The notes beneath the pieces are model-generated. The model searched no databases. It worked only from the letters and a program-made list of their open reading frames with translations, and was not told the DNA's origin. Position numbers and translations under genes: made by a program. Shown here piece after piece: positions 1 through 10,148 of a stretch of 64,000 nt of DNA (its first letter is position 1; each line of letters opens with the position of its first letter). The stretch comes from CAIWHR01 sp963816925 (lineage in GTDB: Bacteria > Pseudomonadota > Gammaproteobacteria > Burkholderiales > Casimicrobiaceae), in contig CAWFMY010000007.1 in assembly GCA_963816925.1 (NCBI GenBank), forward strand, positions 62,001-126,000. The letters are read 5' to 3'.

Positions 1-798
1 ATAAAAGCCGGCGAAGATACGATCTGGCCACGCAAGACACGAAAGGATCTTCCCGGAATCGATCTAAATGAACGTGCTCAACTCGAGCTGCTTGAGCGGT
101 TGGCCCAATTCTATCCTGAGCAACCATTTTCCGACCAAAAGACAGATAACCTGCGTTACTACTTCGTCAATGATTTTTTTAGCTTTTCGGATGGCATTTT
201 CTACCATTGCATGATTCGACATCTGCAGCCGAAGAACGTGGTTGAAATTGGGAGCGGATTCTCCTCCTGCGTACTTCTAGACACGAACGACCTCTTTTTC
301 CGTTCGGCAATTCGTTGCACGTTCATTGATCCGGAGCCGCAACGACTGTATGGGCTGCTGAAGGCCGAGGATCGAATGAGAATCGAGATCCTTCCCAAGC
401 GATTGCAAGACGTTGACCTCGGCGTATTCAGGAAATTGGCTGCGGGAGATATCCTGTTCATCGACTCGTCGCATGTCGCGAAAACGGGCAGCGATGTCAA
501 CTTGATCATTTTCGAAATTCTTCCGTCGCTGGCGCCGGGCGTCCACGTTCATATTCATGATGTCTTCTACCCATTTGAATATCCGCGAGAATACGTCTAC
601 AACAAGTGGGCTTGGAATGAAATCTACATGCTTAGAGCATTCCTTCTGGAAAATCCCACGTATCGCATCACCATCTTTCCTTCGTTTCTCGAACAGTTCC
701 ATGGCGATGAATTGCGGAAGGCGTTGCCGGTTGCGTGGAGACATCCAGAAGGGTGGCCGACGCTAAGAGGGGCGAGCCTGTGGCTTGAGCGTCTCTGA
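1..798 (+). CDS. Class I SAM-dependent methyltransferase (5' end cut by window)
   Basis: The frame is open from base 1 to the TGA at 796-798, giving 265 visible residues; the start lies left of the window. An internal TTG at 100 is probably not the start, because the residues before it (IKAGEDTIWPRK, then a PGIDLNE-like stretch) look like normal protein. The SAM-binding motif I is seen as VVEIGSGFSS, followed by FIDPEP and by DILFIDSSH, the pattern of the Methyltransf_24 type used on small molecules or sugars. The acceptor is unknown. Its place next to a flippase and glycosyltransferase suggests sugar or glycan methylation, which is inference. Base composition is less GC-rich than the right half of the window. 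Confidence 0.75.
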   Translation: MKAGEDTIWPRKTRKDLPGIDLNERAQLELLERLAQFYPEQPFSDQKTDNLRYYFVNDFFSFSDGIFYHCMIRHLQPKNVVEIGSGFSSCVLLDTNDLFFRSAIRCTFIDPEPQRLYGLLKAEDRMRIEILPKRLQDVDLGVFRKLAAGDILFIDSSHVAKTGSDVNLIIFEILPSLAPGVHVHIHDVFYPFEYPREYVYNKWAWNEIYMLRAFLLENPTYRITIFPSFLEQFHGDELRKALPVAWRHPEGWPTLRGASLWLERL

Positions 799-930
799 TT
801 TTGTCATCTCGATACGTCAGCGCTTTCGCGTGTGGATATTTTGAGGTTGGGCCCATTTTGTGGCGTCATCGCGATACCGCGCATCGACAAGGGTTCTTCG
901 TGCCTTGTTTGCAGATCTTATTGTCATCGT

Positions 931-2510
931 CTATCGGCGCCAAGGTACTCGGAACCAAGCGAGAATCCTGCGCGCGGGTCCCGGAAGTGGGTTCGTCGAG
1001 GTCAGGCTGAGAAGCACTCTGATCGAATGAACCGTGCTGTAAATCAACGCGACTGTTCCAACGCCCGTGGCTACCATGGTCGGCAAGGCGTAGAAGCTGC
1101 AGAATACGATCGTGATCAAACAAAGGAAGATGCCGCCGGTTTTCATGTTGGCGGGCGACCAACGGAAACCGCTCAATCTCCGAATGATTGGATATAGCAG
1201 GAGTCCGTAGAAGACATAAGACGCAAAGAAGGCGATGCCTGCGCCGTTCAATCCGAATGTCGCGACACATATCCAGGCGATGCCGACTCCGAAAATAGTC
1301 CAGGCCAATTCGGTGGCGAAGAAGAGCGCTCCTCGGCCCTTGGCGACAATCAGGTAGGCCATCGGCCACGAAATCACGCGGAGAGCCATTCCGAGACAAA
1401 TCCATCGTAGAATTTCCACCGCGTCCCCAAACTTGGCGCTGTAGAACACTGAAATTACGAAGGGAGCGAATGTCAGCGTTGCTATCACTCCGGGGCCTGC
1501 CAACAGAAGGCTCACTTGCTCCTGTTCGTTGACTAAACGGTTGCAATGGGCATTGTCGTTTGCCGAGGCAACCAACCTTGGGTAGAAGTCGGTTCCCATT
1601 GCCTGGAGTATGGTTCCCACATAGAGCCCTCCAAGTGTCCACGCGGCCTGGTAGAATCCGGCCGCCTCGAAACCGATACCACGCAATACAAAAGTCCGGA
1701 CGGCGTAAGCAGCCCCCAACGACAGAAATCCGCTGGCCATAAATGCAGCACCCAATTTCAGGAGCAAGGCGGCATCGTGCAGGACCTCGGACGTTGTCAT
1801 TGAATGAGAATGAATGTGGAGCCTTCGGCTGTACAACCACGCAATGATGGCTGACACCGCAGTGGTGCTGACAAGGTAGAGCGCTACGCCGTCCTCGCGC
1901 AAGAAATAGACGATCGGTATTCCAACCAGGGTACCAGAATGCCCCCCAATACAGCCATCTTCGCGAGATCTGCGACGCGGCGCATCCCTTGGATTTGCGC
2001 GCCTTGGCTGTCTGCGATTAGACGAAAGAAGACAAATATGGACAACAGCGCCACGGCTCCGGCATGTTGATCACTGCCAAAAGTCAACGTGGAAATGGGC
2101 GCGGAAAGGGCGAGTAAGAATACGGCGCCAACGATTCCGAGGAACGTTGCTGTCCGTCGCAGGGCGGTGACTGTCTTCGCAATGCGAGTCGTATCTCGCG
2201 ACCCAACGGCTTCGGCAATCTGGCGCACTCCGCTACTGTTGAGACCCATCCCGGCAATGACTGCGGCAAGATCGGCAATTGATCCATACATGCCCATCAA
2301 TCCGAATCCGCCCGGGCCCAGCATGACCGCCATGACCTTTGTTCGTATCACGCCAATGGCTATACTCAGCAATGACGAGCCGCCGATCATTGCCGATGAT
2401 TCGATAATTTCTCCGTAGGAATCTTTGGGGATCACGTCGGACTCAATCGCTCGCGACGTCGTGTCCTGTGAAAGATCAGGCGGGACCGAGTTAGGGGGAT
2501 CAGACGGCAT
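931..2510 (-). CDS. Wzx-like oligosaccharide flippase (one frameshift)
   Basis: A multi-pass membrane protein of about 526 residues once a single-base shift near 1920 is repaired. The first frame (1884-2510) starts with a soluble N-terminus and then hydrophobic segments (SSLLSIAIGVIRTKVMAVML, GPGGFGLMGMYGS), the typical opening of Wzx/MATE-like polysaccharide flippases. The second frame (931-1902) continues with further membrane helices to the stop. Joining through a restored G makes a smooth ILGTLVGIPIVYFLRED sequence, so I read this as one gene. Its role is to move lipid-linked oligosaccharide across the inner membrane, consistent with the neighbouring glycosyltransferase. Substrate unknown. 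Confidence 0.8.
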
Positions 2511-2808
2511 TTGGGAGTGCGGACGTTAGCCGCGGAAGGTCATGATTCCGGCTTTGGCATTCATTTCGTTGCGCTTCTATCGCTTCGCCAGTGGTGTCTT
2601 TCGAGCAAAATGAATGCCCCCGATGCGTAGGCGAAAGTACAAGTTGGGCCCGTAGATCGGGCGGTTCGCTCAAGGCTGGCGGAAGCTAAAGCGGCATGCG
2701 CGGGAAAAATTACCGGCGCGCGATCGATACGATACGCGGTAACTACCATCATCAAGTGAAAACTGCGACAGAGGCTCGATGAGGCAATGACCGATGCTAC
2801 AGGATGCA
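2511..2808. other. Intergenic between flippase and glycosyltransferase
   Basis: Both flanking genes read leftward, so this stretch must carry the flippase leader. Short ORFs here show no recognisable protein. I see no convincing terminator, promoter or repeat. Confidence 0.4.
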
Positions 2809-3856
2809 CTACCCGAGAGGCGCTCTATTTTCGAGGCGATAACGCATCCTGTCCAAATAGATGATGCCGGCCAACCGGATGCGCGGAAGCACAAGCTGCG
2901 CTCGGCGCGCCAGGGGGTATCCACCGAGTTTCCGCAACCAGTCGTATTTCCACGGCAACCTCGGCTCCCTGAGGGTGCCGCCCAACTCCGCGGCCATTTT
3001 CTCCAGCTGCTCCACAAGGTCGGCATGGCCGGGAAGAAAATGAGTATGCCAATTGCTGAGGTAGGTGACGCATGCGGAGCGCGTGCGCGGAGAGTTTTCG
3101 AGCGACAGAAGGTACTGAACGTGGAGGCGCATCGATAGCAGCATGGCGTCGAGCTTCCGTTTCGAGGATCCCAAGCGGCTCAGGGACTGAAAACCGGCCA
3201 ATCTGTAGTAGGTCATTGGGCCGGCGACGAACCTGACACCGCTGCTGGCAAGAAGCACGCGGCAGAAGTACTCGCCATCATCGTCCGAGAGGAGCCGCGT
3301 ATCCCAGGGGCCCGCGTCTACGCACAACTCGCGGCTGACAAGCCACGTCGCAGGTCTGCATATGCAAGTTCTGTCCATCTTGCGCATCAGCCACTCGACG
3401 GGTTGGAGATCGTGCCAGAGCGACGTTGATCTGATCGACAGGCGCCTTCGTACGATAGTGAAAGTGGACCCATCCGGATGAGAGAAGCACCCGCTTTGAC
3501 GCCACTTGATTGGCCACCTGCATCTGACCCTCGATCTTGTCGGGGGACAGGAGATCGTCCGCGTCCAGCCATTGGATGAAGTCGCCCTGGCTGAGCGAAT
3601 ATGCCGTGTTGCGCGCTGCGGCGGCTCCTTGGTTCGCATGCGCCACAACCTTTACATCGGCGGATTCGAACTGGCGTGCGACATCGAGCGTCCTGTCCGT
3701 CGAACCGTCGTCCACGACAATGATTTCCTTGCGCGGCCAGGTCTGCGCAAGGGCGGAACGAATCGTCTCGCCAATCCATTCCTGCGCGTTGTAGGCCGGA
3801 ATGAGAATCGAAACGAGGGGCATCGAGCTCATGGCGACTGCACCTCCCGAGGACAA
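2809..3856 (-). CDS. Family 2 glycosyltransferase (one frameshift)
   Basis: GT-A fold glycosyltransferase of about 348 residues after joining two frames near 3425. The N-terminal half (3278-3856) has the GT2 hallmarks VSILIPAYNAQEWI, the nucleotide-sugar motif VVDDGSTDRT, and the metal-binding WLDADDLLSPDK. The C-terminal half (2809-3648 frame) continues with SDDDGEYFCRVLLA, the usual acceptor-side region. The first Met (3856) is followed within nine residues by further Mets before the conserved MPLVSILIP, so the true start could be a few codons downstream. It likely transfers one sugar during assembly of the glycan exported by the adjacent flippase. Donor and acceptor cannot be read from sequence. 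Confidence 0.8.
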
Positions 3857-4299
3857 AAGCGAGATTCGCCGCAGATACGACCATCGACGTCCGAATCACA
3901 AGATTTTGAATTATAGGGCAGCTTGCGCTTCGAATCGAAAATGGGGAGCGGGTCTCGTTTGACGAGGAGAAGCGGGATCGCGCGCACGCCGTTGTCCGAC
4001 GTCCTGGCCGCCGGTTGTTGCTGCGGAGCGTCGTCGGTCGACGGGGAGGAGGCGCCATTGGCGTGATGTCGATATCAGGATGTGCACAACAGGAGGGTCG
4101 TGATGGCACCTTCCTCTTTCCTGCGCGATTGAGCGGTATGGGCTGGCTGCGAGTGTGCGGTTGGCGACCTTGGCCGGTCGAAGTCGTCTGCAACTGCGCG
4201 GCCAAGGCCTCGCGCCCTCCATGAGCGGCGGGCGGTCGGGCGTCGCGCGATGAGCGACCGCGTGACAACCGGACGCGTCTGCAATAATGTGGTCGCCAA
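3857..4299. other. Divergent intergenic region
   Basis: A 443-base gap between the leftward glycosyltransferase and the rightward deacetylase-like gene. It should hold both promoters, but I see no clear -10/-35 pair, riboswitch or repeat. The short ORFs have no recognisable domains. Confidence 0.4.
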
Positions 4300-6041
4300 A
4301 TGGCCTCGTCTAGCGCACTAATGCGTTCTGAAGCCCCGCCGCTATCGCCCTCCGAAGGCGACAGCCTCGGTACGGCCGATCGGCTCGTGATTGCGGTCGA
4401 GCCAGCGGACTATTTCGCGCGCCATCGAATTCTGTTCGAGGCCATGGCGGGCATGTACCCGGTAGCCTTTGTCGGGGGCGGCGACAGAGGCCAGCGACCA
4501 TTGGCCGCAAAGATCGTTTTCGCCGATTCGCTGGCCGAATGGTCGCGTCGGTCGACTATGGAATTCCGTGCCTTGCGATCCTCGGACGGACGGAAGGCTC
4601 CGGCGCTGCGAAGGTCCGGACCGTGCGATTCGGGAACGCAGCCACGATCCCTCGCCCGTTCCGGGACCGCACCTTCCTTGAACGGGGCTCGCGGGACGGC
4701 GCCGGAAGTGTTCCGGCGCCTGGACCAGGTGACGTCGTTTTGGCCGAGCAGGATGGGCGTCCGGCGTGGGTGCAGCACCGAGCCGGGAGCGGGCCGGGTT
4801 CGCTGGAATCGGCGTGGGTGCCCTTGCCCCTCATCGCCAAGGACGACCTGCTCATCAATTTCCTCGATCGGAATCGATTCATTGGCCTCCTGCCGCTGAT
4901 GGCTTTCCTGCAGCGGGTATCCGCGAATCGTGCCTGGGTGTCGCGGCCACTCAGGGCCTGTATCGTAATCGACGATCCGAACTTGCGCCGACCGTCCTAC
5001 GGCTGCCTGGATTTTCACGCGCTCGCGGATCATGCGCACAAGCACCAATATCACGCTGCAATTGCCACGGTCCCGATAGATGCGCGCAATGCGGCGCCGG
5101 ACGTTGCCGCGATCATGCGCGAGCGTGCAGCGCAACTTTCGCTTGTGATTCACGGCAACAACCACCTGCCGCTCGAGCTCGCGATTCGCAGGCGCGATTA
5201 CGCGCCGACGGCGGTGCTGGCCCAGGCATTGCGCCGAATGGATGATCTCGCGAGACGTTATGATCTCGACATCCGCCCAATCATGGAGCCGCCCTACGGA
5301 GCCATATCCAGCGACTATTTTGCTGCACTGGTGGCGCTGGGCTACGAGGCAACGCTCCTAACCACTGGGCACTTCAATCGCTGGAACCGCGTCGGAATTC
5401 ATACGTCGCTGTTAGGGCTGGCGCCCGGCGAGTGCCTTGCCGGCGGGTTGGCGGTAATCTCGCGCATCATGGCGGCGCCGGGCTGGGAGACGGAAGTCGC
5501 GGTGGCGGCGTTCCTGGGCCAACCCATCGTCATCGTGGGGCACCATTTCGACGCTGCGGGCAAGTTGGAATTCCTGGCCGAAGTGGCTGATGTCGTGAAC
5601 GGCATGGGACCCGTGACGTGGTCCGACCTTTCCGCGATCGCGCGATCGCGATTCGTCACCCGACGCGAGGGCTCGACACTTCGGGTGCGTGCGGCGAGCC
5701 GTCGGATCGTCGTGCCGGTACCCGCGGATGTCGGCTCGATCGTCATAGAGCGCCCTTGGATCGCGGCAGGTGGAAGCGAACCGTTACATTGGGGAGCACC
5801 AGGCGCTCCGGTGACGGTCGCGCCGACGGCGCCGGCGGAATCCACGCCGATTCGCGTCGACCACGGGGGCCCATTGGAAATCGTGTCGCCTGCGCCCGCG
5901 CGACTCGACCCTGCGTCGGTTCCACCTCCACGCGCAATGTTCTGGCCGTTCGTGCGACGCGCGTGCACCGAGGCACGCGATCGCTGCTACCCCGTATTTC
6001 TCGCGCACGCCACGGGGTTAGCGGCTGCAACATCCGGCTGA
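4300..6041 (+). CDS. Polysaccharide-deacetylase-like protein with unknown N-terminal region (one frameshift)
   Basis: About 580 residues after repairing a one-base deletion between about 4510 and 4545, where frame 4300 gives way to frame 4539. The middle carries a NodB/DUF2334-like barrel: IVIDDPNLR (catalytic and metal Asp pair), VIHGNNHLPLE (HxxxH-like zinc site) and a later EPPYG motif. The N-terminal ~170 residues match nothing I know. The ~150 residues after the barrel look like a small beta-rich tail. Family members remove N- or O-acetyl groups from polysaccharides, so trimming of the locus-encoded glycan is a fair guess. There is no obvious signal peptide, so it may act in the cytoplasm or belong to a non-hydrolytic branch. 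Confidence 0.6.
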
Positions 6042-6104
6042 CGGCCCGTCGAGAATGCGCCGTTCAAGTCCACGCTTCTTCATCCGCCGCGCGATCGCAC
6101 GTCG

Positions 6105-7006
6105 TTGACGTTGATGCTGAGCGGCAGGGTATGTGTGATCACTGGCGCGACGTCCGGAATCGGGCGCGCGACCGCGTTGGCGCTAGCGGCACAGGGCGCA
6201 TACCTGGAGCTGCTCGGGCGGAATGCAGAGCGGGGAGCGGCGCTCGTTCGCGCGATCCAGAGCGCGCGCAGCCCTGGCTCCGCCCGATTTCATCCGGTGG
6301 ACCTCTCGATTCCCGGCGATATAGCGCGTGCCGTCGACGCGATCAGCACTGCGCATCCGGCGATCGACGTTCTCGTGAATAACGCGGGTGCACGGTACGA
6401 CCACTACACGGCCGCGCCCGACGGGCTGGAAATGACCTTCGCGGCGAACCACTTGGACATTTCGCGCTGACATGCAAATTGCTCGACCGCCTGCTCGCGG
6501 CTCCGCAGGGGCGCGTTCTCACGGTGTCATCCGGAACTCACGCGGATTTGCGGCAACGTCGAGCAATGGGTGCTCTCCGAATCTTTCTACGACCGTCGGC
6601 AGGCCTATGCGCAATCGAAGCTCGCCAATGTCATGTTTGCCTATTACCTCGCGGATCGAGCTCGAACGACCCGGCTGACCTCGAACGCCGTCGATCCTAG
6701 GACTGGTCGCGTCGCGCTTTGCGAGCAACAATGGCGTCGCCGCGTGGGCAAGGAATTTGCTTTCGCATGCAATCCGCCGTGAGCTCGTGCTCGTCGGCGA
6801 GCTGCGGCAGCTGCCACTGGTGCGACTTGCCACGTCGCCGGAATTCGCCAACGACGACGGGCTGCTATTTTCGGGGAGACGTCGAGGCGAAGTCTTCGTC
6901 GGCTTCGTATGACGTCGACGCTTCGAAACGGCTCTGGTTACTGAGCGTCGAGCTCACGGGCTTGAACGCATCGAATTGCCGGGCCTGGGACACGATCCGG
7001 CCGTAG
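6105..7006 (+). CDS. Short-chain dehydrogenase, retinol-dehydrogenase-like (several frameshifts)
   Basis: One SDR of about 300 residues spread over at least four frame changes (near 6460, 6560, 6700 and 6900). The first frame gives the Rossmann motif GATSGIGRA and the NNAG motif. Later frames give the serine strand GRVLTVSSGTHA, the catalytic YAQSK (YxxxK), a FASNNGVAAWARN stretch and the tail SYDVDASKRLWLLSVELTGL, in the order found in retinol-dehydrogenase-like SDRs. All conserved blocks remain, so sequence error is likelier than gene decay, but a true pseudogene is possible. The substrate is unknown. It converges on the FabL-like gene, with a strong hairpin between them. Confidence 0.6.
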
Positions 7007-7016
7007 CGGGAGGTCT

Positions 7017-7043
7017 GCCATCCGCGCTCGCCGCGCGGATGGC
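7017..7043. terminator. Bidirectional hairpin between convergent SDR genes
   Basis: A perfect 11-bp stem (GCCATCCGCGC paired with GCGCGGATGGC) with a 5-base loop sits in the 44-base gap between the rightward SDR stop and the leftward FabL-like stop. There is no clear T-run on either side, but position and stability fit a shared terminator. Confidence 0.6.
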
Positions 7044-7050
7044 GTGAATC

Positions 7051-7819
7051 TCAGGCGACGATTCCCGTTCCGCCGTCCACCACGATCGTCTGCCCGACGA
7101 TGCCCGAGGCCGCGTCACTGCAGAGGAACTGCGCGGTTCTGGCGACCTCCTCGAGCGCGGTAAGGCGGCCGAGTGGAGATTTGCGCGCCGCGTCGGCAAG
7201 CCTACGATCCCTGTCGGGCAACACTTTCCAGACGTCCGTGAGCAGCGTGCCAGGAGCTATGGCGTTCACCCGAATGCCGCGCGGGGCGAGCTCGACCGCC
7301 ATGTGCCGCAACATGGCCTCGAGCGCGGCTTTGGTAGACCCCACCAGGGCATATTGCGGAACGGCATGTCGCGCGCCCTCGGACGAAATGCCAACGATCG
7401 CCGAATTGTTTTCCATCATCGGCAGCAGGCGATGGGTGAGCTCGAAGAACGCGCGCAGATTGAGATTGAACGTCCAGTCGAAGTGCCGCAACGCGAGTTG
7501 CTCGAAAGGCTTGTGAACGCCGGTGGCCGCACAGTGGACGAGGCAGGAGAGCTGACCAAACGCGGCTTGCACCGCGAGCCGACAGCTCCTCGATCCCCTT
7601 GGAACTCGTGATATCAGCTCGAACGACTCGAAGAGCGAGTCCCTCCGGTTCGGCCTCCTTGACCAGGGATTCCGCGGCCTTCACGTCTCGAAGATAGTTG
7701 GCGAGAACCGAGGCGCCTGACCGCGCGAACTGAAGCGAAATCGCACGTCCGAGACCCCTTGTTCCCCCCGTCACGACAACGTGTTTACCTCGAAGCGAAA
7801 ACAGGTCGTTCATCGGCAT
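7051..7819 (-). CDS. FabL-like enoyl-ACP reductase / SDR (one frameshift)
   Basis: About 255 residues, joined across a one-base shift near 7585. The N-terminus (start ATG 7819, 5 bases after the upstream stop) has TGGTRGLGRA, the cofactor motif. The second frame has the VHCAATGVHKPFEQ region, the serine strand and YALVGSTK. The catalytic Tyr and Lys are six residues apart (Y-x6-K), as in Bacillus FabL-type enoyl-ACP reductases, rather than the YxxxK of FabG. The ending GQTIVVDGG is typical. With KAS III, ACP and a FabZ-like dehydratase in the same leftward operon, it probably completes an acyl-chain elongation cycle. A FabG-type ketoreductase role remains possible. Confidence 0.75.
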
Positions 7820-7824
7820 CGGTC

Positions 7825-8298
7825 TCAGGAACCGCGCGTTTCCGGGAGCGCCTTGCGCGAAGACGCCTCCAGGAAGCGTTCGAGAATTTCGTCGCGATAT
7901 TCCGCGGCGAAGGTGGAGGCCGGTTGGAAGGAGAACATGAGCTCGGCGGAGCACACGGAGCGGCCGGTCACGCTCCCATGACATGATGCCGTTGCAAATT
8001 GCGGACGACTGGATCGAACCTCTGCTTCGAGCATGATTTGCTCCCCGGGACGGACCCAGCTTCGGAAGCTCGCCGTCTTGATCTGCGCGAGCATCGGCCG
8101 CCCCCGCTGACAATTTTCCGCGTACAGGCACTTTCCTGCAGCTTGCGCCATCATTTCCGTCAACAGCACGCCCGGCACGACCGGAAATCCGGGGAAGTGA
8201 TCCTGAAACAATTCTTCACCGGGGTCCATCGTCTTTAGCGCCCGAATGAACCTGCCTGGCGTCAATTCCAGAATCTCGTCGACCAGGAGAAATCTCAC
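7825..8298 (-). CDS. FabZ/FabA-like 3-hydroxyacyl-ACP dehydratase
   Basis: A 157-residue hotdog-fold protein. The signature DHFPGFPVVPGVLLTEMMAQ carries the catalytic His of the HFPG block and the downstream Glu of the FabZ family, on the long hotdog helix. It begins at a GTG (8298) that overlaps the TGA of the upstream ACP gene (GTGA), so the two are probably translationally coupled. It should dehydrate 3-hydroxyacyl-ACP to enoyl-ACP, feeding the FabL-like reductase 5 bases downstream. Chain length specificity cannot be told. Confidence 0.82.
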   Translation of the reverse strand: MRFLLVDEILELTPGRFIRALKTMDPGEELFQDHFPGFPVVPGVLLTEMMAQAAGKCLYAENCQRGRPMLAQIKTASFRSWVRPGEQIMLEAEVRSSRPQFATASCHGSVTGRSVCSAELMFSFQPASTFAAEYRDEILERFLEASSRKALPETRGS

Positions 8299-8543
8299 GG
8301 CGAACCTTCCAACTTCCCGTGTTTGCGAAGCACGGCGAGAATATCGTCGACCTTTTGCATCGATTTGATATCGTCATCCGACATTACGATGTCGAACTCT
8401 TCATCCATCGCGGCCATCAGGGCAAGCACGCCCATCGAATCCCACAACGGGATATCTTCTCGTGGGGTTTCCGGCGTGAGCGCGGCACCGGATTCCTCGA
8501 ATATTCCGGCAATCCAGCGCAATGCTTCCTGTTCGTTCGTCAT
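8295..8543 (-). CDS. Acyl carrier protein
   Basis: An 82-residue acidic protein beginning at ATG 8543 (an upstream in-frame extension exists but does not look like ACP). The phosphopantetheine site is in LWDSMGVL, where the Ser of the D-S motif would be modified. The following helix (MAAMDEEFDIVMSDDDI) matches ACP helix III. It is placed between KAS III and the FabZ-like gene, and its stop overlaps the latter's GTG start. It likely carries a dedicated acyl chain rather than serving bulk lipid synthesis. Confidence 0.85.
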   Translation of the reverse strand: MTNEQEALRWIAGIFEESGAALTPETPREDIPLWDSMGVLALMAAMDEEFDIVMSDDDIKSMQKVDDILAVLRKHGKLEGSP

Positions 8544-8602
8544 GGGTTGCGTGCTGTTGGTGCTGGACTCGGAGCGATATCTAGAAAGGTGAAGTCGCGG
8601 TT

Positions 8603-9655
8603 CTACGCCTGGTTGCCGGCGCCGGATGCGAGGACCACATGATTCAATCGAGTGTCCGGTTGCAATTGAACCAAGGCGGATCCCCAGGACAGCCCGACCC
8701 CATAGGCGACCAGCAGAAGTGTCAGGGCGCGATCGGCGGGACGCGTCAGTTTGCCCTGCGTTATCGTGAGCGGGACCGAAGGTCCGCCGGTGTTTCCGTA
8801 GTCTTCGAGCGTCAGAGGCATTTTTCCCGGGTCCACGGAGCATTTCTTTGCCAAATGCCGCATGATGAACCGGTTGGACTGGTGCAGGATGAAGTAGTCC
8901 ACATCGGCGGTGGTGATACCCGCGGCGGTCAGCGTGTCGTCAATCACCGGAGGTACCCTGCGCAGCGTGAAGTTCATGATATTGGCGCCGTTCATGTGCA
9001 GGAAATGATCGCGGCGATCCTCGGCAAAGCGATTGCGGAATCCCCCAGCCTCGATTATCAGGTCACCGAACCCCGTGCCATCCGTATGTAGACTGAACCA
9101 CCACGGACGCGCCGAGTCATCGGTCGCCGCCTCTATTGCCGTTGCGGAGCCGGCGTCGCCGAATAGGAGCCCGACGGAGCGGTCGGCCGGGTCGCAGAAG
9201 CGCGTTGGGGTCTCGCCATGAAGGAGCAAGACCCGCCGGAAGCCATGGCTGCGCAACATCATGCCGGCCATCCACAAGCCGTACGTGTATCCCGAACAAC
9301 CCAGGCCGACGTCAAACGCCGCGCAGCGGTCGGAGAGCCCGAGGTCTCTTTGCAGGAGGCATGCCGTCGATGGCTGGAAATAGTCCGGGCTTTGCGTGAC
9401 CATGATCAGGCAGTCCACGCTTGCCGGGTCCCAGTCCAGGGCGTCCAGCACATCGCGGGCGGCAACCAGGCAAAGGTCGCTGCTGCAGACGGATTCGTCC
9501 GCGATATGGCGGCGTTTGACTCCGACCATCTTGACCACGGCGTCCACCTCTTGCCGGGTGAACCCGACGGCGTCCCGATCGTTTTCGAAGACGCGATTCG
9601 GCACCGTGGTGGTGATCGCCCGAATATGGTGGGCGGGTGTCATCGTAAGCGCCAT
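8603..9655 (-). CDS. 3-oxoacyl-ACP synthase III family protein (KAS III / FabH-like)
   Basis: Thiolase-fold condensing enzyme of 350 residues, the usual FabH length. The catalytic triad is complete: Cys in FDVGLGCSGY, His in FILHQSNRF and Asn in DYGNTGGPS. Family members condense an acyl-CoA starter with malonyl-ACP, or in some branches transfer acyl groups to non-ACP acceptors. Its ATG lies two bases after the stop of the VOC gene, so it belongs to the same leftward operon as ACP, FabZ-like and FabL-like genes. This suggests synthesis of a specialised acyl chain for decorating the glycan or a secondary lipid. Confidence 0.85.
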   Translation of the reverse strand: MALTMTPAHHIRAITTTVPNRVFENDRDAVGFTRQEVDAVVKMVGVKRRHIADESVCSSDLCLVAARDVLDALDWDPASVDCLIMVTQSPDYFQPSTACLLQRDLGLSDRCAAFDVGLGCSGYTYGLWMAGMMLRSHGFRRVLLLHGETPTRFCDPADRSVGLLFGDAGSATAIEAATDDSARPWWFSLHTDGTGFGDLIIEAGGFRNRFAEDRRDHFLHMNGANIMNFTLRRVPPVIDDTLTAAGITTADVDYFILHQSNRFIMRHLAKKCSVDPGKMPLTLEDYGNTGGPSVPLTITQGKLTRPADRALTLLLVAYGVGLSWGSALVQLQPDTRLNHVVLASGAGNQA

Positions 9656-9657
9656 GT

Positions 9658-10089
9658 CTAGCCTTGGCTCGTGCGCGGCAACAGCGCGGCCTTCTTGTCG
9701 GTCTCGATGAGCTCGACATTGAGTCCCTGTCCGGCGTAGACAAAGGCGATCGGCTCATTGTCGAAGGCCTCCCCAGGCTCTGGTGCGGTGAGAATGCTCA
9801 TGCCGTTTTGCTTCAATCGCTGGAGTTCGCCGGTCAGGCTTTCGCATCTAAAGCAGAGATGATGCAACCCACCTCCTCGCGCCGCCATCGCACTGACGGG
9901 GGAATCAGCGCTGGCAGGTTCGACGAGCTTTATTGTGATGGATCCCGCTTTCGCCAGAAAGACTACGCGCACTCGCTGCCGGCGGTTCAGCACCGGCGAG
10001 GTCAGTGGCGCATATCCAAAGGCCTCCTTCCACAGCGGAACCGCCTGCTCGAGCGAGCGGACAACGATCGCGATATGGTCGATTATCAT
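9658..10089 (-). CDS. VOC/glyoxalase-fold protein, methylmalonyl-CoA-epimerase-like
   Basis: A 143-residue vicinal-oxygen-chelate protein if started at ATG 10089, where family alignments begin (MIIDHIAIVVRSLEQAV). The open frame extends to 10128. The metal-ligand pattern is visible: DHIAIVV near the start, GGGLHHLCFRC in the middle and GLNVELIE near the end, giving His, His and Glu ligands as in methylmalonyl-CoA epimerase. In this fatty-acid-like operon it could act on a branched or activated acyl unit, but that is only inference. Confidence 0.7.
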   Translation of the reverse strand: MIIDHIAIVVRSLEQAVPLWKEAFGYAPLTSPVLNRRQRVRVVFLAKAGSITIKLVEPASADSPVSAMAARGGGLHHLCFRCESLTGELQRLKQNGMSILTAPEPGEAFDNEPIAFVYAGQGLNVELIETDKKAALLPRTSQG

Positions 10090-10148
10090 GACGGGAGTTT
10101 CGGCCAGCCCAGTCGAGTGGAAGGCCAACGCGGCCTATTTGGCCCCTA

